Shown one piece after another: positions 23,535-35,331 of a stretch of DNA of 64,000 nt (within the stretch, counting starts at the first letter, position 1; each line of letters opens with the position of its first letter). The translations under genes and the position numbers were made by a program. Location of the stretch: the NCBI GenBank assembly GCA_020809705.1, contig CP085828.1:4464001-4528000 (forward strand), written 5' to 3'. The DNA comes from Calonectria ilicicola (Eukaryota > Ascomycota > Sordariomycetes > Hypocreales > Nectriaceae). Under the pieces are notes generated by a model. The model was given only the letters and a program-made list of their open reading frames with translations, made no database searches and was not told where the DNA came from.

Positions 23535-24974
23535 TTAAATCGAAAACTCGAATGCCCAGGCAGTCTTCCAGTCTTCCTCCGTTTGGTATATGGCAATTGT
23601 TATCTCGTCGTTAGTGTAGGCATGTGTGGCAATCCCACGATTGGTTGGTGCCTCTAGCTCTGTTTCCGGGATCACATACGTAAATCCCCATGTTTGGATG
23701 GCAAGATTTCCAGACGATGGCAGCCCGACAGCGCTGAGGTTCTTAATCGTGAGCGCCCAGGTCCCTGTTTGCACCCGCACTCCAGCCAAAATGCGCACCT
23801 TGTCCCCGACCGTGGCGTAGACGTCAAACTTCCTGTCCTCGGATCCCGTTGTCTCAACACGATGGCCCGTCATGTTTGTGTTGTAATATTTCAGAGCCTG
23901 CCAGTCTCCGTTTGGATGGTAGGGAAGATCAGAGTTATCCCGCCAAATGAGACTGGCCAAGAAGTCGCGTAGGTGGCTTCCGTCGGGTCCTCCACGCCAA
24001 TTAGCCCGCAGCCCAGGCACCTCGTACCTCTCGAAGCGTGACAAATGCCACACGGTTGCTGCAGGATTGAGCTCGTCACCTAAATTCAGGTACTCGTTTA
24101 TATTGATTTGCTTCTTTGGCGCACCAGCAGCAACTGTCATTTTGTCAAAGGTCACCAGGCTGTTTTGCAAATCGTTGGCTTCGTTATCAAGCGCTTCAAT
24201 ATGGTGCCATGAGTAATAATCTGGCGCTGTGTTATTCTCTGCGACATAGCCAAGGAAATTGGACCACCATGTATTTTCCTCGGTGGGTGGGAGAGAGAGG
24301 GAGGGCCCGACAATCGGAACATTCCCAAGAACTGGATCATTTCTACACCTCGTAAGCAAATGATACTCTCAATGCACGTGAATCTAGGCACCCTACCTGA
24401 ATCTTTTGAAGGTTCTCCCGAAAAGGTCTAGCCACTGTGCTTGTGGTCGTTGCCAGAACCCCCACTCAGGCTCATTCCAGATGTCGATGTGAAGGCCAGA
24501 GACCATGTTGTTGGACACAATTCTGTCGATAATCGTGTCCAAGAAGTTATCGTAGCTGGTCCAATCGCCGCCATCACCGGGCCAGTACATTGACTCATCC
24601 GCATGATCAGTCCCCCACAAATCGTGGAGCAGGAGCTGAAACTTGCCGTCATATTTGCGCACAGTGTTGTAATTGCTCAGTGTGGACGCCCAACGCCCGT
24701 CCAGTTCACCGAAACTCCAACCGCGGTTCGGCGCGCCCATTTGGGCGCCCCCAGCTCTGAACCAATGCAGACCTATGTCGGTGTAGAAGTGGTCGGGTAT
24801 TTGGTTTGGGGTGTCTGGAATACCGTAGATGATTCCGCTTGCATAGTGTTGTGGTGAGCCACGGTTGGTAGCAAGATCAATGGTTGCCACTGCATCGGGT
24901 GTCCATCGTGGGAGAAGGAGCCCATTTGCCGTTGTGCTAAGCAGCATAACAAGACTATGAAGTGAAAGTGCCAT
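23535..24974 (-). CDS. Secreted GH39-like clan-A glycosidase
   Basis: Two exons, 24974-24397 and 24348-23535, give 463 residues; the 48-bp intron ends in an unusual ACGAG acceptor but keeps the frame. A signal peptide is evident (residues 1 to about 18, 'MALSLHSLVMLLSTTANG'). The probable acid/base is Glu168 in 'HIDIWNEPEWGFWQR' and the probable nucleophile Glu278 in 'ININEYLN', as in (beta/alpha)8 clan GH-A enzymes. The pattern is closest to fungal proteins annotated GH39 (beta-xylosidase-like). The C-terminal ~150 residues look like a beta-sandwich. The upstream region carries CCCCACCGGAG (25171-25181) and CCCCATCGGAGA (25385-25396), shared with the permease promoter, so co-regulation with that locus is likely. 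The family name is tentative, the glycosidase class firmer. Confidence 0.75.
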
Positions 24975-25761
24975 TGTTAAAACAAAAATACAATAAGCTT
25001 TACTGGGCCCAGGACCGATGATGCGACTAGAGTGTGCGTTGAATCACTTGCAACACGCAGTAGGTATTGAACTTATATAAATGTGACGAATAATCCCTTT
25101 TGGCCTCTATGTTTTAGGACATTAGTGAAAAACTACAGAATAATAGAGTAATGCAAAGCTTTGGCAGGCACCCCACCGGAGCTCAGCGCGATTGGAGCGG
25201 AAACCAAGCTAACTCATGACTTGTCGGGCCGTATTTTTCGATTTGAACCAGCTCTTGGCAGTCTTCCATTGTCAGCCGAAAAAAAAGTCTTTGCGAATCA
25301 CACAGGAGATTTGGTCAATCAACCGACATTAACATCAAGGATCTCGGCGCGAGGCTAAAACCGTTACCCATGTCGGTCAATGAACCCCATCGGAGATGTC
25401 CACATAATTTGCGAATAGATCTTGGCAAATGGAGATACCCTATAGACAACGCACTAGTGCGATTTTTTATTAACTTTTTGTAGGCGAAAGGGAGAGGGGG
25501 TTAGTATAGGTGGAAGTTGCAAGTTGAAAAATGAAAAGTAATGATATTAATATGTAAGCCAATATATCATTGTTCATACTTGAACTCTAACATATCCTCC
25601 TACATTACGGATTAGATACATCCTGCTACCAACGTTTCCTGTCCACCGCCAGGTTCTCAAATTCTAGCTACATCCCAAAAAGCAAATAATCTGGCTGTGG
25701 TAAACCTGAAGACCGCGATAGAGTTTGTTGATAGGTTCGTGTTTCCAAATCGCAGTGGTGT
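24975..25761. promoter_or_regulatory. Upstream region of the GH39-like gene with two CCCCAYCGGAG sites
   Basis: CCCCACCGGAG lies at 25171-25181 and CCCCATCGGAGA at 25385-25396, both on the plus strand, about 200 and 410 bases before the glycosidase start. The rest, up to the end of the unknown gene at 25762, has no supported feature. Confidence 0.4.
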
Positions 25762-26517
25762 TTAAACTGAAGTGGGAATGTTGAGTATGGTGACACGGTA
25801 AGGTTGAATAAAACGGGAGGTGATGAGGTATTCACCCTCGATCCAGACCTTGGTTGTAGTAACATCGACAAGCTGCGGGTTTTGGTGATTTTTGAGAGGG
25901 GCCTGGATGCCGATCAAATCCCACTCGATTTTGCCACTCTCAGCGCGCGCATTCACTTGCTTGATGTATTCATCATTGAAGGTAATGTCAACAGAGGACT
26001 TGGTTCCAAAGGTGAAAACAGGACCAAGCTCCTGTCTAGGAACATCGGCACTGATAGTAATCTCCCCTGGGATATAAAGAGTCTTATCGATGGGAGTGCC
26101 AACGTCGCTGTAGAAGCGGGGCGTGAGCTTGACCGAAGGGCCGAACCCAGAGGGAACCCCCACGAGGTCCTTGTCGGCAGGGGACTGAACGGGGTAAATG
26201 TAGTCGATCTTGATCTGCTTGAGACCATCAAGAGTCTCGATAAAGACATAGTCGTTGTCTTGATGCGCCACCGGGAGGGTAATGTAGAACTTATTATCCG
26301 CCGTGTAAGACTCCTTCACAGGCTGTCCCTCAATTCCAATACCCAGCCAAACGGCCTGGAGGGAAAACTTGAGGGCTCCCACCCATAAGTTTCTTTTAGA
26401 GTAAGGGGCACCGACGAAACCCTTCTCACCCTCGGCATGAAGCTCGAGGAAGCCGTACGGCACAACGTAGGTGGCCGTGAGCTGCTTTTCGGCTGCAACG
26501 AGTCGAGTGACAGACAT
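25762..26517 (-). CDS. Uncharacterised beta-rich protein
   Basis: Single exon, 251 residues from ATG 26517; the frame continues upstream to 26628, but those residues look like leader sequence and the ATG at 26517 follows an A-rich 5' region. I do not recognise the family. Alternating hydrophobic strands dominate ('LTATYVVPYGFLELHAEG', 'NKFYITLPVAHQDNDYVFIE', 'VWIEGEYLITSRFIQPYRVT'), suggesting one or two beta-sandwich domains. There are no cysteines, no membrane helix and no signal peptide from the chosen start. Codon use and the even, unbroken frame support a real gene. No functional claim is made. Confidence 0.65.
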   Translation of the reverse strand: MSVTRLVAAEKQLTATYVVPYGFLELHAEGEKGFVGAPYSKRNLWVGALKFSLQAVWLGIGIEGQPVKESYTADNKFYITLPVAHQDNDYVFIETLDGLKQIKIDYIYPVQSPADKDLVGVPSGFGPSVKLTPRFYSDVGTPIDKTLYIPGEITISADVPRQELGPVFTFGTKSSVDITFNDEYIKQVNARAESGKIEWDLIGIQAPLKNHQNPQLVDVTTTKVWIEGEYLITSRFIQPYRVTILNIPTSV

Positions 26518-28328
26518 TGCGTAGAGATTAAATAGAAAATTTGTGATGGAAGTTGAGTGTGAATTGAGATTCAAGGTGAATTTTGTAGTGAATGCTGATG
26601 AGAAGAGATGATAACAGAAGAGAATCACTCCTCCTTATAGTTTGCTAGATAGCGCTTTTCCTCCCATCACAATGTTTCGCTAGCTGACCATGCCCAATCG
26701 ACCAGTGCTCCCCTAGATTATGGATTAGAGCTGGAAAACCCATCAATCTGCCTATCGCAAGAACGGAAACAAGTCCCGGCATGAGGGTATGAGACAATGC
26801 TATCCTATTCCAGCTGTGAACATAGCCACAATCATAATCCGGAGCACTATCACATACAAAGCGCTTCCTGCTTCAATCGATTTCAGCAAGCCACTTGCAT
26901 TTAGCATGGCGACTACAGCTCAACTATTGATCCCACCAGATGCATAGGTTCGTCGAATGTGATGAGATGCAAGCATGATGAACAGCTCAGACAGCCACAT
27001 GCCGGATTACGCGTTAGCTGGCGCGTAGCATGGTTTGCAGGAACGAGATTCATCAACGAGTTGTTTGGCCTTTGTGGTCAACGCGGATTGTTCCAGGCTC
27101 CGCTGCTTGGTCTAGACCAACGTGGCCCATAGCCACAGACAATGGCGACATCGAGTATTGAGTACCTTGGGAATACATCCTTTGGACTCTGGCGATTGCA
27201 TTTTTATAGTGTGATCAAGCGCTATTTCTGGATGATAATGGTGTATTTGTTTGGATCTTGGCTCAAGATGTCCCGTAAAATTGACCAACCCTGTTATTAA
27301 CTATTGGGTTTGGCCTGCTGTAATGCGACATTCTGGTGTTCACCTAACTGGCTCATCGGACCATGGATTCAAATGCAGAGCTCATGTTTAGCCATAAGCC
27401 AATTTTAGCTAGCCAAACATCGGCTGGAAATGACCATGCTTTCATCATGCTATATGCGACAATGATAGTCTGTCAGGGCAACCTCAAAGAAAAGAGAAAC
27501 AGGCATGAAGACAACGTTTTCTCTATTATAGGCGGAGCAAAGGACCCTTGGGCGTGTGTGGTCGTATAATCTTATTATGGTACGGTTGGCTGGCATTGTT
27601 TAGGTCCAGACGTCCCGAAGCGGTTGGCCTTGTGCGGGATTCGAAACTCACGCCTACGTGCCTCGCTAACTAGCTCCATAAACCATCGTTTCTGACCTTA
27701 TCCATTAAGGATGCAGCAAGTGTGAATTATAACGTTTTCCTTGACACAAATGGCAGGCAAACTAAAACACACTAGGTCAAAGCAGAGCATATGGGCGTTT
27801 AATAATTCGGACTGGTCCCACGTGGCTGGCTGAAAATTAACTGAAAGCGCAACACGAGAGGGATAAACCGAGTTGCATCATGTGGCGACGCACCTAGATA
27901 TAATTGTGGCTGACTGAAAACGAGCTATTGGACTCTAGACTGCGACGGCTGGTCAGATATAAAATAGTCAGAGATGACCTTAAAGAAGTTGTGATTCTAA
28001 AGATCATGGCTAGTCTGACTATTAGGGCTTGACGTAGGCACAAGGGTCCTTCACTAGTACCATTGTGCTCTGGAATATGTCGTGGACTGGAACTCTAGTT
28101 AAGTGGCGTTCACGCCAGCCAAAACCACTCAAGAGGTACAGGCAAGTGTCTTCCTGTTTTAAATGGTCATCATTCATTGCGAAGTATTCTTCTAACAAAT
28201 TACCATAATACACATTAATGAGCCACACAACCTTCAGCGCCGAACACATTATGGTTTCGTCCCCCCCTCATGCAACTCGTGTAATGATCAATAAAAATAA
28301 TCATAACCTCCAAGAAAAAACACCGATT
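26518..28328. other. Long intergenic stretch, no supported gene
   Basis: It contains short frames only. One at 27363-27569 ends in CVVV, and an inverted copy of AAGGACCCTTG lies near 28040; both are discussed under findings. A tRNA-like TTCGAATC near 27638 could not be folded into a tRNA. Confidence 0.4.
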
Positions 28329-30058
28329 TTATCGATTCGCTTGCTCGCATGATTCGGTTGGTATTTTGCTGAGGGAGTGGCATGCTTCTTCATCCGAGGG
28401 CATTCTGACAAGTTCGATTTCTGAACTATTTTCCGAATCAACTCCCTCGATTGTGAAATCCGTTCGGACGTGTATTGCCCGCGCAGATCTTTCTCCTTGC
28501 TGATTTTCCCCGGTGGCTGATGGATGTGATTGTTTTGATGCATTTGCGTAACTCGAACTAGGACTACCCTTCGGGGGGCCATATAGCCTATGGTGGGCGA
28601 TACCAAATAGGGAGCGAATTGCTGGCATGCAGGCACAAACAATACCGACCGATACCTCGACTATGCTCCAGCATGCCATGGCTGTGTAGTCCTCTACAGT
28701 TGATTTAGAATCGTGCTGATACTTGCTGATTTTATGAATGAAAAGAACCTACGAGTGACGTTGCTGGTCGTAGCATAGCTTGCTAAAGAATATAGCCGAA
28801 TAACACTGACAATGGTGATGCTGCAGAGATGTCAGTAATGCCAACCCAAATATTTCATACAGAAACCAAGCATACAAAAATCCAGTGCCAAACATTAGCA
28901 TTGTTTGGATCTTTTTCCCGACAGACAGATTAAGCTTGTATAGAGCCGGGAGCGGCAATGCCAAGGTACCAAGGTCAAGGATGATGTTGAATATGGCTGC
29001 CATCCAACCTTGCCTGTTGATATCATTGCATTTAGCTGGAACCTCGTTATCCCAGGACTTCCAGGCACCTTGGACTGGGATGCACTGAAATATGGAGATG
29101 AACTCGAACACTATTAAAAATATTGTGTTGAGTGCAACCATAATCCAAATACCAATTGTCATCCGTTGTCCAGGGAAGATTCTCAAGTAGAACATTAAGA
29201 TTGAGATCTTCGTAAAGGGTAATATACCCAAGTAAACAAGCTCTAACCAGAAAAATATCTAGATTCGGGCTTAGTATTCTGGCACTGTTGAGAATGAGGG
29301 ATGGGCTTAAAAAGACTGACGTAGAGAAACTTCGAGATCTGTGCTGGCTCAACATTCCAAATATCCTTCCCTATAGCAAGCTCCGAAACTAGAATTAAAG
29401 TTAATATACAGGTTCGTGATGAAATATTGTGTTCAACTTACGAGGCATGAACAAGAAAAGCGAAGAGAGGGATATGAATAAGGCATAAAGAAGTTGTCAG
29501 TTGACGTATGTAGCGGGGGTAAATATTGACCTACAAATGCAATGAAGATAAAAGCATCATCGGCCCCGATACTCCGAAAGCCTAATAAAAGCCGGGATAT
29601 CACCCGCAGTAGAAATGCAACAAGAGTTAGAATGGCAAATGCAGCACTGATGTTCCACACTAATTGCGTTCGGTCTCTTGGTTTTACGCCACATGTTTTT
29701 TTCGTATATCTTTCAACCACTATGGAGATATCGTAAGTAAATGAGCGAAGAAAAAGAGATTAAATTGTCCCGTACATAGCGATTCTCGAACTGTGCAATT
29801 AGACAAGACGCAAGATGTAATTTTCTTGTTCAGAGGCTCATTTGTACACATGCATGTGGTGTTGGTGATTGAGCAAGGGGAATTCAAGACCTCTTGGAAG
29901 ATGCAATCTGACTAACAAACATTAGCTCAAGAATTTCCAGCATCAGTGGAGGGATGAATTATTACTCCGCATGAAGGAAGCGCATTAGTTGCCGTATCCG
30001 CCCTCACCCCGATGTGAAGCGTTGCCAGGAGCAGAGCGATTGACGTGAGGACTCTCAT
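28329..30058 (-). CDS. CFEM-domain PTH11-like seven-helix receptor, with defective acceptor in intron 3
   Basis: Eight exons: 30058-29966, 29911-29776, 29719-29535, 29493-29442, 29388-29321, 29258-28876, 28820-28753 and 28693-28329, for 449 residues. A signal peptide ('MRVLTSIALLLATLHIGVRA') leads into a CFEM domain with eight cysteines, ending 'CMCTNEPLNKK..CVLSNCT..TCG'. The rhodopsin-like fungal domain follows, with hallmarks 'GADDAFIFIAF', 'LAIGKDIWNVEPAQISKF', 'GILPFTKISILMFYLRIFP' and 'WSIVEVSVGIVCACMPAIR'. Such proteins sit in the plasma membrane and sense surfaces or iron/haem-type ligands. Intron 3 (29494-29534, 41 bp) begins GTAGGT but ends ACAA where CAG is expected. With that border the phases are perfect and the second helix ('LLYALFISLSSLFLFMP') is restored; without it the frame is lost. 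Either the gene is mutated or splicing is aberrant. Confidence 0.8.
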
Positions 30059-32315
30059 TGTTGGCCGCGAAGGCAATACGCGGAAAACAGAAGCGAGAAG
30101 AATTGTGAGAGATACATCGGCTGCCTGGTAGAAATGTGAGTAATAAATTGGGGACTGTAATCCTTTCAGGAGCCCTACTTTCTTCCACGGAACAACAAGA
30201 TGGACGACCAACAAGAAGCCGGACCAGATGCAAATGCCAAGGACGCGGGGCTCAGATAAATGATCGAACGTGCAGGATACAGTTGGATATACGATCGGGC
30301 CATTCCCGGCTTGGAGCGCGGCGCAACGCATGGACACGGCTGGGCAAACGCATTTCCACATTGACCAGCCCAAGTCAACTTGTTAGTGGACAACAACACG
30401 ACGATCCATGCCACTAATGTCCTCCCAAAACTCGGCGCTTCAACTCAAAATTAAGGCCAACAGGACGCTATCATTCAGCCGAGTCTATGTGGTTGGTTTC
30501 GTTGCTTGTTTATTCACTGGCCCTCTTTTCTTACCTTGTCATCTTATCATCAGGTTTTCGGAGTGATTATACCAGCCATCGCATGAGTTTTCTTTTGCTT
30601 GAGAATGGATTGAAAGGCAACCCCGTGGACGAATCTCGATTTGTTGGTGGCTGGAAAATGGGCTTTGAAGAGCGATCGAGCTATCTACCATCGACTGCTT
30701 GGCAAGGGGGACTTTGGGGATTTTGATGTCGATCAGTCCAGTTCTAGTCGGGCCGCGGGCACATGCCTCAACGCTATCTCGCTGACGGGGACGAGGGGTT
30801 CGCGCTAATGAGGATCAGGGTTCTCCGGAACATCCGCTTTGGCGATGGCTTTGGCCATGCTTTGACACGATTGGAAGAAAAATAAACGATGTAAACCACA
30901 CACCAATTATTTTGCCGATGAGTTTTGCCGACGTGTTTCATCCTCTCCTCACGCTTCCATTAAATGCTTGGTCGCTGGCATACCAACCGCTTTGACGGGA
31001 GCACGGCCCGCTAAAAAGACGTGGCTTGAGTGGCGGCAGAGCACACCAGACTGACTTCCCCCTTTCCCTGAGAGGCGAGTTTGAGGATTGCGGACTAGAA
31101 GTTCAGAAAAAGGCCATGTCTGCTGGTTGACTTGACAGCGAGGCTTACGCCACCTGGTTTGAGCCGTGTTTGACACACCTTGCAAGGCTTGAGGTCGGAC
31201 TGAATTGAGGTTGATAAGGGAAACGAAACGCCCATCAGCGCGTTGACTTGACACGGGATATACGCGCTATGGTAAGGCTAATGCACAGCCCATGGCACCT
31301 TCTGACGAGGGTCCTCACAATTGATCTCGCGTTCGCTTAATCGTCGTAAGTGGCTGTCGGCAGTTGGATTCTGTAATCTTGACCATTGAGGCGGTTAACC
31401 GCCGCCGCCGACACTCCAAACATAGTAATTCGAGTACCTGGATTGTCCCAAAGAGGAGATAATTTCCATTTACTTTTTTCGTGGCGCTTGTATCGGGATC
31501 TCAGAGACGGCAGCCGCCTAGTATGAGAGGGTAAAAAATCTCCGGCTTGTAATTAATGGATGCCATAGACGGGAGGTGCGCCCCTGGTTTGCAAGGCCAT
31601 AATCGGGTGGCCAATTTGTGGCTTCTCCTACAGAGGGGGCCTGCGTCGGTCGCGATAAATGCGAGGTGGTGTTGGTGTGCAGTCGTGGTGCATGAATTTT
31701 GTTGTCGTCCATAGCACTCTGGAGTACTCGCGCGACTGCAAACTCTGACACAAGATATTTTATATGAATGACGGGCAAGCTGATTTTGGAAGTTTGAATT
31801 ATTTATTTTCAACGAGGTACACCCTGCGAGTCCGAGGCTACTTGTGGTTATACTGTATGAATCCGGATCTCAGAGCTTTCCTTTGTTCAGTGTTTTAACT
31901 TGGTACACCCGGAAATAGGGCGGTTTCAATATGCGTTCGCTTATGAGCATCTGTAATAAGAAATTATGCAAAGCAGGCCTCTCAAATACTGCAATACCGG
32001 TTGTCAATTTCTCGAGCTCACTGTGCTGCTCCGCCATCAGTGGCCCAGTCTTTACCTCATTTGGAAACAATCGAACGCACCTCCACAAGTCGGCACAGCC
32101 CCGTCAGCAATGTAGCGCTATCCGAAAAGGGAATATATTGAACGCACTGGAGAATACGTCTGGAGAACGTGTCGTGGGAAAATAAAAAGAGCTGAGATTT
32201 GGTAGGCAAAAAGATATATAAATGGCCACATAGTACTGCCTTGAGTCGGATTGAAATAGCTCAACATCAAGTGTCCATTTCAATAATATACCAAATCATC
32301 TCCACAATCATCAAC
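30059..32315. other. Long intergenic stretch, no supported gene
   Basis: Several frames of 60-150 codons overlap on both strands without domain, signal or splice support. One plus-strand frame (30487-30726) starts with a hydrophobic run but has no coding character after it. A TATATAAAT element near 32213 lies about 100 bases before the secreted-protein start and is a plausible TATA box. Confidence 0.4.
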
Positions 32316-33055
32316 ATGCCTTCCCTCAAGACAAGCCTGATTATTTTGGCCAGTGCGACATTTGCGTTGGCACGAAGGACGCTGAATTGCGCTCCATTCC
32401 CTGATTCACTGATTCAATTTTCCGCCGATTTTCAACAACCAAAACCTCCTGTTGTCGAGCCAGAGTTTCAGGCCAGTTTTGTTCAACATAAATGGCAAAG
32501 ACCCCCTAGCCTAACCCATCGCATCTAGACTCTAACTGCGGTCTCAGGAACCTGAATTTGTCTCATATCACAAACGGTTACATCGTCAACTCTCCATCCA
32601 AGAGATATGTACGCGCCGATGAAGCAAATGAAGCTGGCCTTCAGTCATCATACTTCAACTATGCCAACGTCACCAAAGATGCCCTGGTGGACAACATATT
32701 GACCAGCTACTCTCCCAATTCAATTAAACCAGATGTGTGGAGAGGATACGTCAACTCAAACTTCCCAATCTTTGAGAAGACTATTCTAGTCGATGCTGGT
32801 GCCGTGTTCAGTGGTCTGGTTCGCCGAGATTTTGTCGTAGATTCTGTTGCAGCTGTAAGAATTCACCTTACAGGCCCCAAAAAAAACGCACTAACGAACG
32901 ATTGATATATATAGTGGAGCATCATGTATCAGGGCGTGATCCCCGTCACAGTATTCGTAAACAACTGCAATGTCATTGTCGGCTACGATTATGTTTCCGT
33001 GGATCTCCGGACCCGCGTAATTACGGAGTTTTTCAACATCCAGATCGGAGCCTGA
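32316..33055 (+). CDS. Small secreted protein, function unknown
   Basis: Three exons, 32316-32494, 32548-32854 and 32915-33055, give 208 residues. The N-terminus 'MPSLKTSLIILASATFALARR' is a clear signal peptide. The first intron has a GC donor (TG|GCAAAG) with a good CTCTAAC branch and CAG acceptor; it is the only join that links the signal peptide to 'NLNLSHITNGYIVNSPSK' in frame. The second intron is normal (GTAAGA..ATAG). The mature part has few cysteines, and the C-terminus ('IPVTVFVNNCNVIVGYDYV') is beta-rich. I do not recognise the family. Secretion is supported; any role, for example effector, is unknown. Confidence 0.65.
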
Positions 33056-33405
33056 AGTAAACCCCTGTTAGGGGACATCTTCTATTCTGTTGGAATCCAA
33101 TTTCCTGGGGATTATTTATTATTTACTTTCACTTTGGATGTATCATGTATTGGGAAGTGTGGCATTGAGTCATAAATGACTCCATTTTTATAGTCGTTTT
33201 TGGCAATATTCCTGACACAGTCATTTCATTCCATGTTATATACCCGCAACGTGATGCCTTTCTTGTTGAACATGGACGCACAGAATCTCCTTCCATGCGA
33301 GTCAATTAACCTTGAGTAATCTCTCCTTCACTCTCATAGGCACGCCTCCCTTGATACCCTGCCAGCAATAGCATTAGTGTTCTCATCTTTTCTTTGAGTG
33401 GAAAA
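33056..33405. other. Short convergent spacer
   Basis: About 350 bases lie between the secreted-protein stop and the P450 stop on the other strand. They should hold both 3' ends. Nothing else is visible. Confidence 0.4.
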
Positions 33406-35331
33406 TTATCTCACCATGTTCAAAGCAGCGAGAGGCTCGTATGTCTTTGTATTATCTGATAATGCAACATCAAAGCGTTGAATGATGGCTGTGCTGATGG
33501 CAATTCCTTCATAAGTGGCTAATGCGCGCCCTAAACAACTGCGCGGCCCAGCGTTCCAGGAGTGGTACTCTGCACAACACAGTGTCAGTAATAATGGCAT
33601 GGCTACTTTTCTTTACCTTAGCCCGTTTGCCACCTACTAAATGGACTGAATGATATACTCTCTCCATTTTCTTTAAACCAACGATACGGGTTGAAGACGG
33701 GAGCATCTGGTCCCCAAACCTCAGGCATCCGAGACAATACATAGTTCTGATAGCTCACGATGTCACCTCTAGTAGGTGATTAGTTTTAATTAGCTAGGAT
33801 AAAGAGGAAAACCGACCCTTACTTTTTAACATGACGAGCGGGCAAGTTAATTTCGGGTACGGCGGGGAGTATATCGTCATCCGCTGCTTCCATCTGGCCT
33901 GCCGGAGAGACGGTGTCGAGTCGGGCGGTCTCATCCCACATGGCATTCATGAATCGCATTCTCTGCAATCCAATACATTAGCAGGTTCATAGCTATTAAT
34001 TATTTGGCATGGTTTGGCAACATGCCGGGGTATTTCCATAATCTAAATAGCGCTCAGCAAAACCTAATTCTTCAGCTTCGGCTCGTATTTTATTGACAGC
34101 GTCAATGTGTCGGTTTTCGTCATGATAAATTTCCTTCATGAGCCATGAAAGGGTGTATGCTGTCGTATCTCCTGAAAAGATATTTATTAGTGTCAGAATA
34201 AACTCAAATTAAGGCAAAGCTTACGACCAGCGGATAAGAAGGCAAAGACCATTCCACCTAACGTGTACACATCATTCGTCGATTGCAGAAAGAGATCTAA
34301 AAGATCAACGCCATCTGCTGGATTAGGTTTATATCCCTTCTCAATCGCATTAATTCTCTTCTTGATAAGACCATCGATCTGTCCGTAAAACAAGTCTACA
34401 GCTTTTTTGCTGGTCTTATTCTCACCAGATAGCTTCTCGGTAAGTTTCCACAGAGGATCACGCCTTCGGCGATCAAAAACTGCAGTGTAGATATGAGATA
34501 TTGTAGAGATATCCGGAGCTATGACAACAATAACGTACGGTATAGGGCCTGGTCGAAAGCTTTGACATAGTCCGGCATTGATTCAAGGCACTCTGGATCT
34601 TCAGAGAGGATTTCTAGCGCAAGTTCATCCTCGTGGAACGCGATTCGGAGAAATATGCAGAACATGAATCGCCCCATAAGTTGCTGAAAGTCGAATTCGG
34701 TTTGTTTTCTGGCTAAATTAGTCAAAAGGCGCATCAGGATGTCAAGCCAGTGATGAAGAGATTTGGTAATGTGGGTCTCGAAGTTCTGTTTACTGAAGGC
34801 CCGCGTTGCCGTTTTGCGCTGTATATACCATTCGTTTCCATCAGAAACAAAAATACTAGTCCTATGAAGAGTTCCAAAGACGTTACGAGTGAATGCTCCT
34901 CTGATGTAGTTTTTGCTGTTGTGCTTCTGGATGTGTTCGAGGTAGGTAGGATGATTGATAACGTTTAATCGGAAGAAGGGAATGGTAATCTCGTAAGCCG
35001 GACCATATCTCTTGTATAAAGAATACCAAGCTTTGCAGCTGGCAGCACCGTTTGTTTGGAGCTCCTCGGTGTTGCCTTTGAAGAATTTCCCTGGTGGTCC
35101 TGAGATCCACTTCTCGTTAGCAGATGATGATGACAAGAAGCCCCTGCTGCGATAAGTCCAACAGGTTCCTGAATCAAAAATTTAGCAATTCTTACACCCT
35201 GGGATTTGTTTCAAGGACCCCAAAGTAGACGTACCACTGAGTATCATTAGAATGATCAACGCAGTGTACTCCAGTACCGTGCTTATCGACAATGGGAGTG
35301 TCGGAAGCCCTTGTTCATACGCAGCGCCCAT
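33406..35331 (-). CDS. Cytochrome P450 monooxygenase (CYP52/fatty-acid-hydroxylase-like)
   Basis: Seven exons: 35331-35235, 35168-34539, 34479-34225, 34171-34026, 33962-33823, 33768-33638 and 33569-33406, for 520 residues. An N-terminal anchor helix ('VLEYTALIILMILSG') places it in the ER membrane. The I-helix motif is 'AGRDTTAYTLSWL', the K-helix Glu-x-x-Arg is 'DETARLD' (first Glu shifted; 'WDETARL'), and the haem loop is 'KYHSWNAGPRSCLG' with ligand Cys478. The ExxR and FNAGPR-type loop are closest to CYP52/CYP86-like alkane and fatty-acid hydroxylases. Intron 4 (33963-34025) has a GC donor (CG|GCATGT); all other introns are GT-AG. No other biosynthetic core gene is nearby, so it is probably not part of a metabolite cluster. 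The substrate is unknown. Confidence 0.88.

Noticed and set aside
27600..27720. tRNA-like sequence on the minus strand (TTCGAATC with a CC-A-like end)
   Set aside because: The T-stem has a mismatch at the base pair next to the loop, and no matching acceptor stem or D-arm could be found.
32495..32547. Reading the secreted protein as two genes split by stops
   Set aside because: A GC-AG intron with a good branch site joins the signal peptide to the rest in frame.
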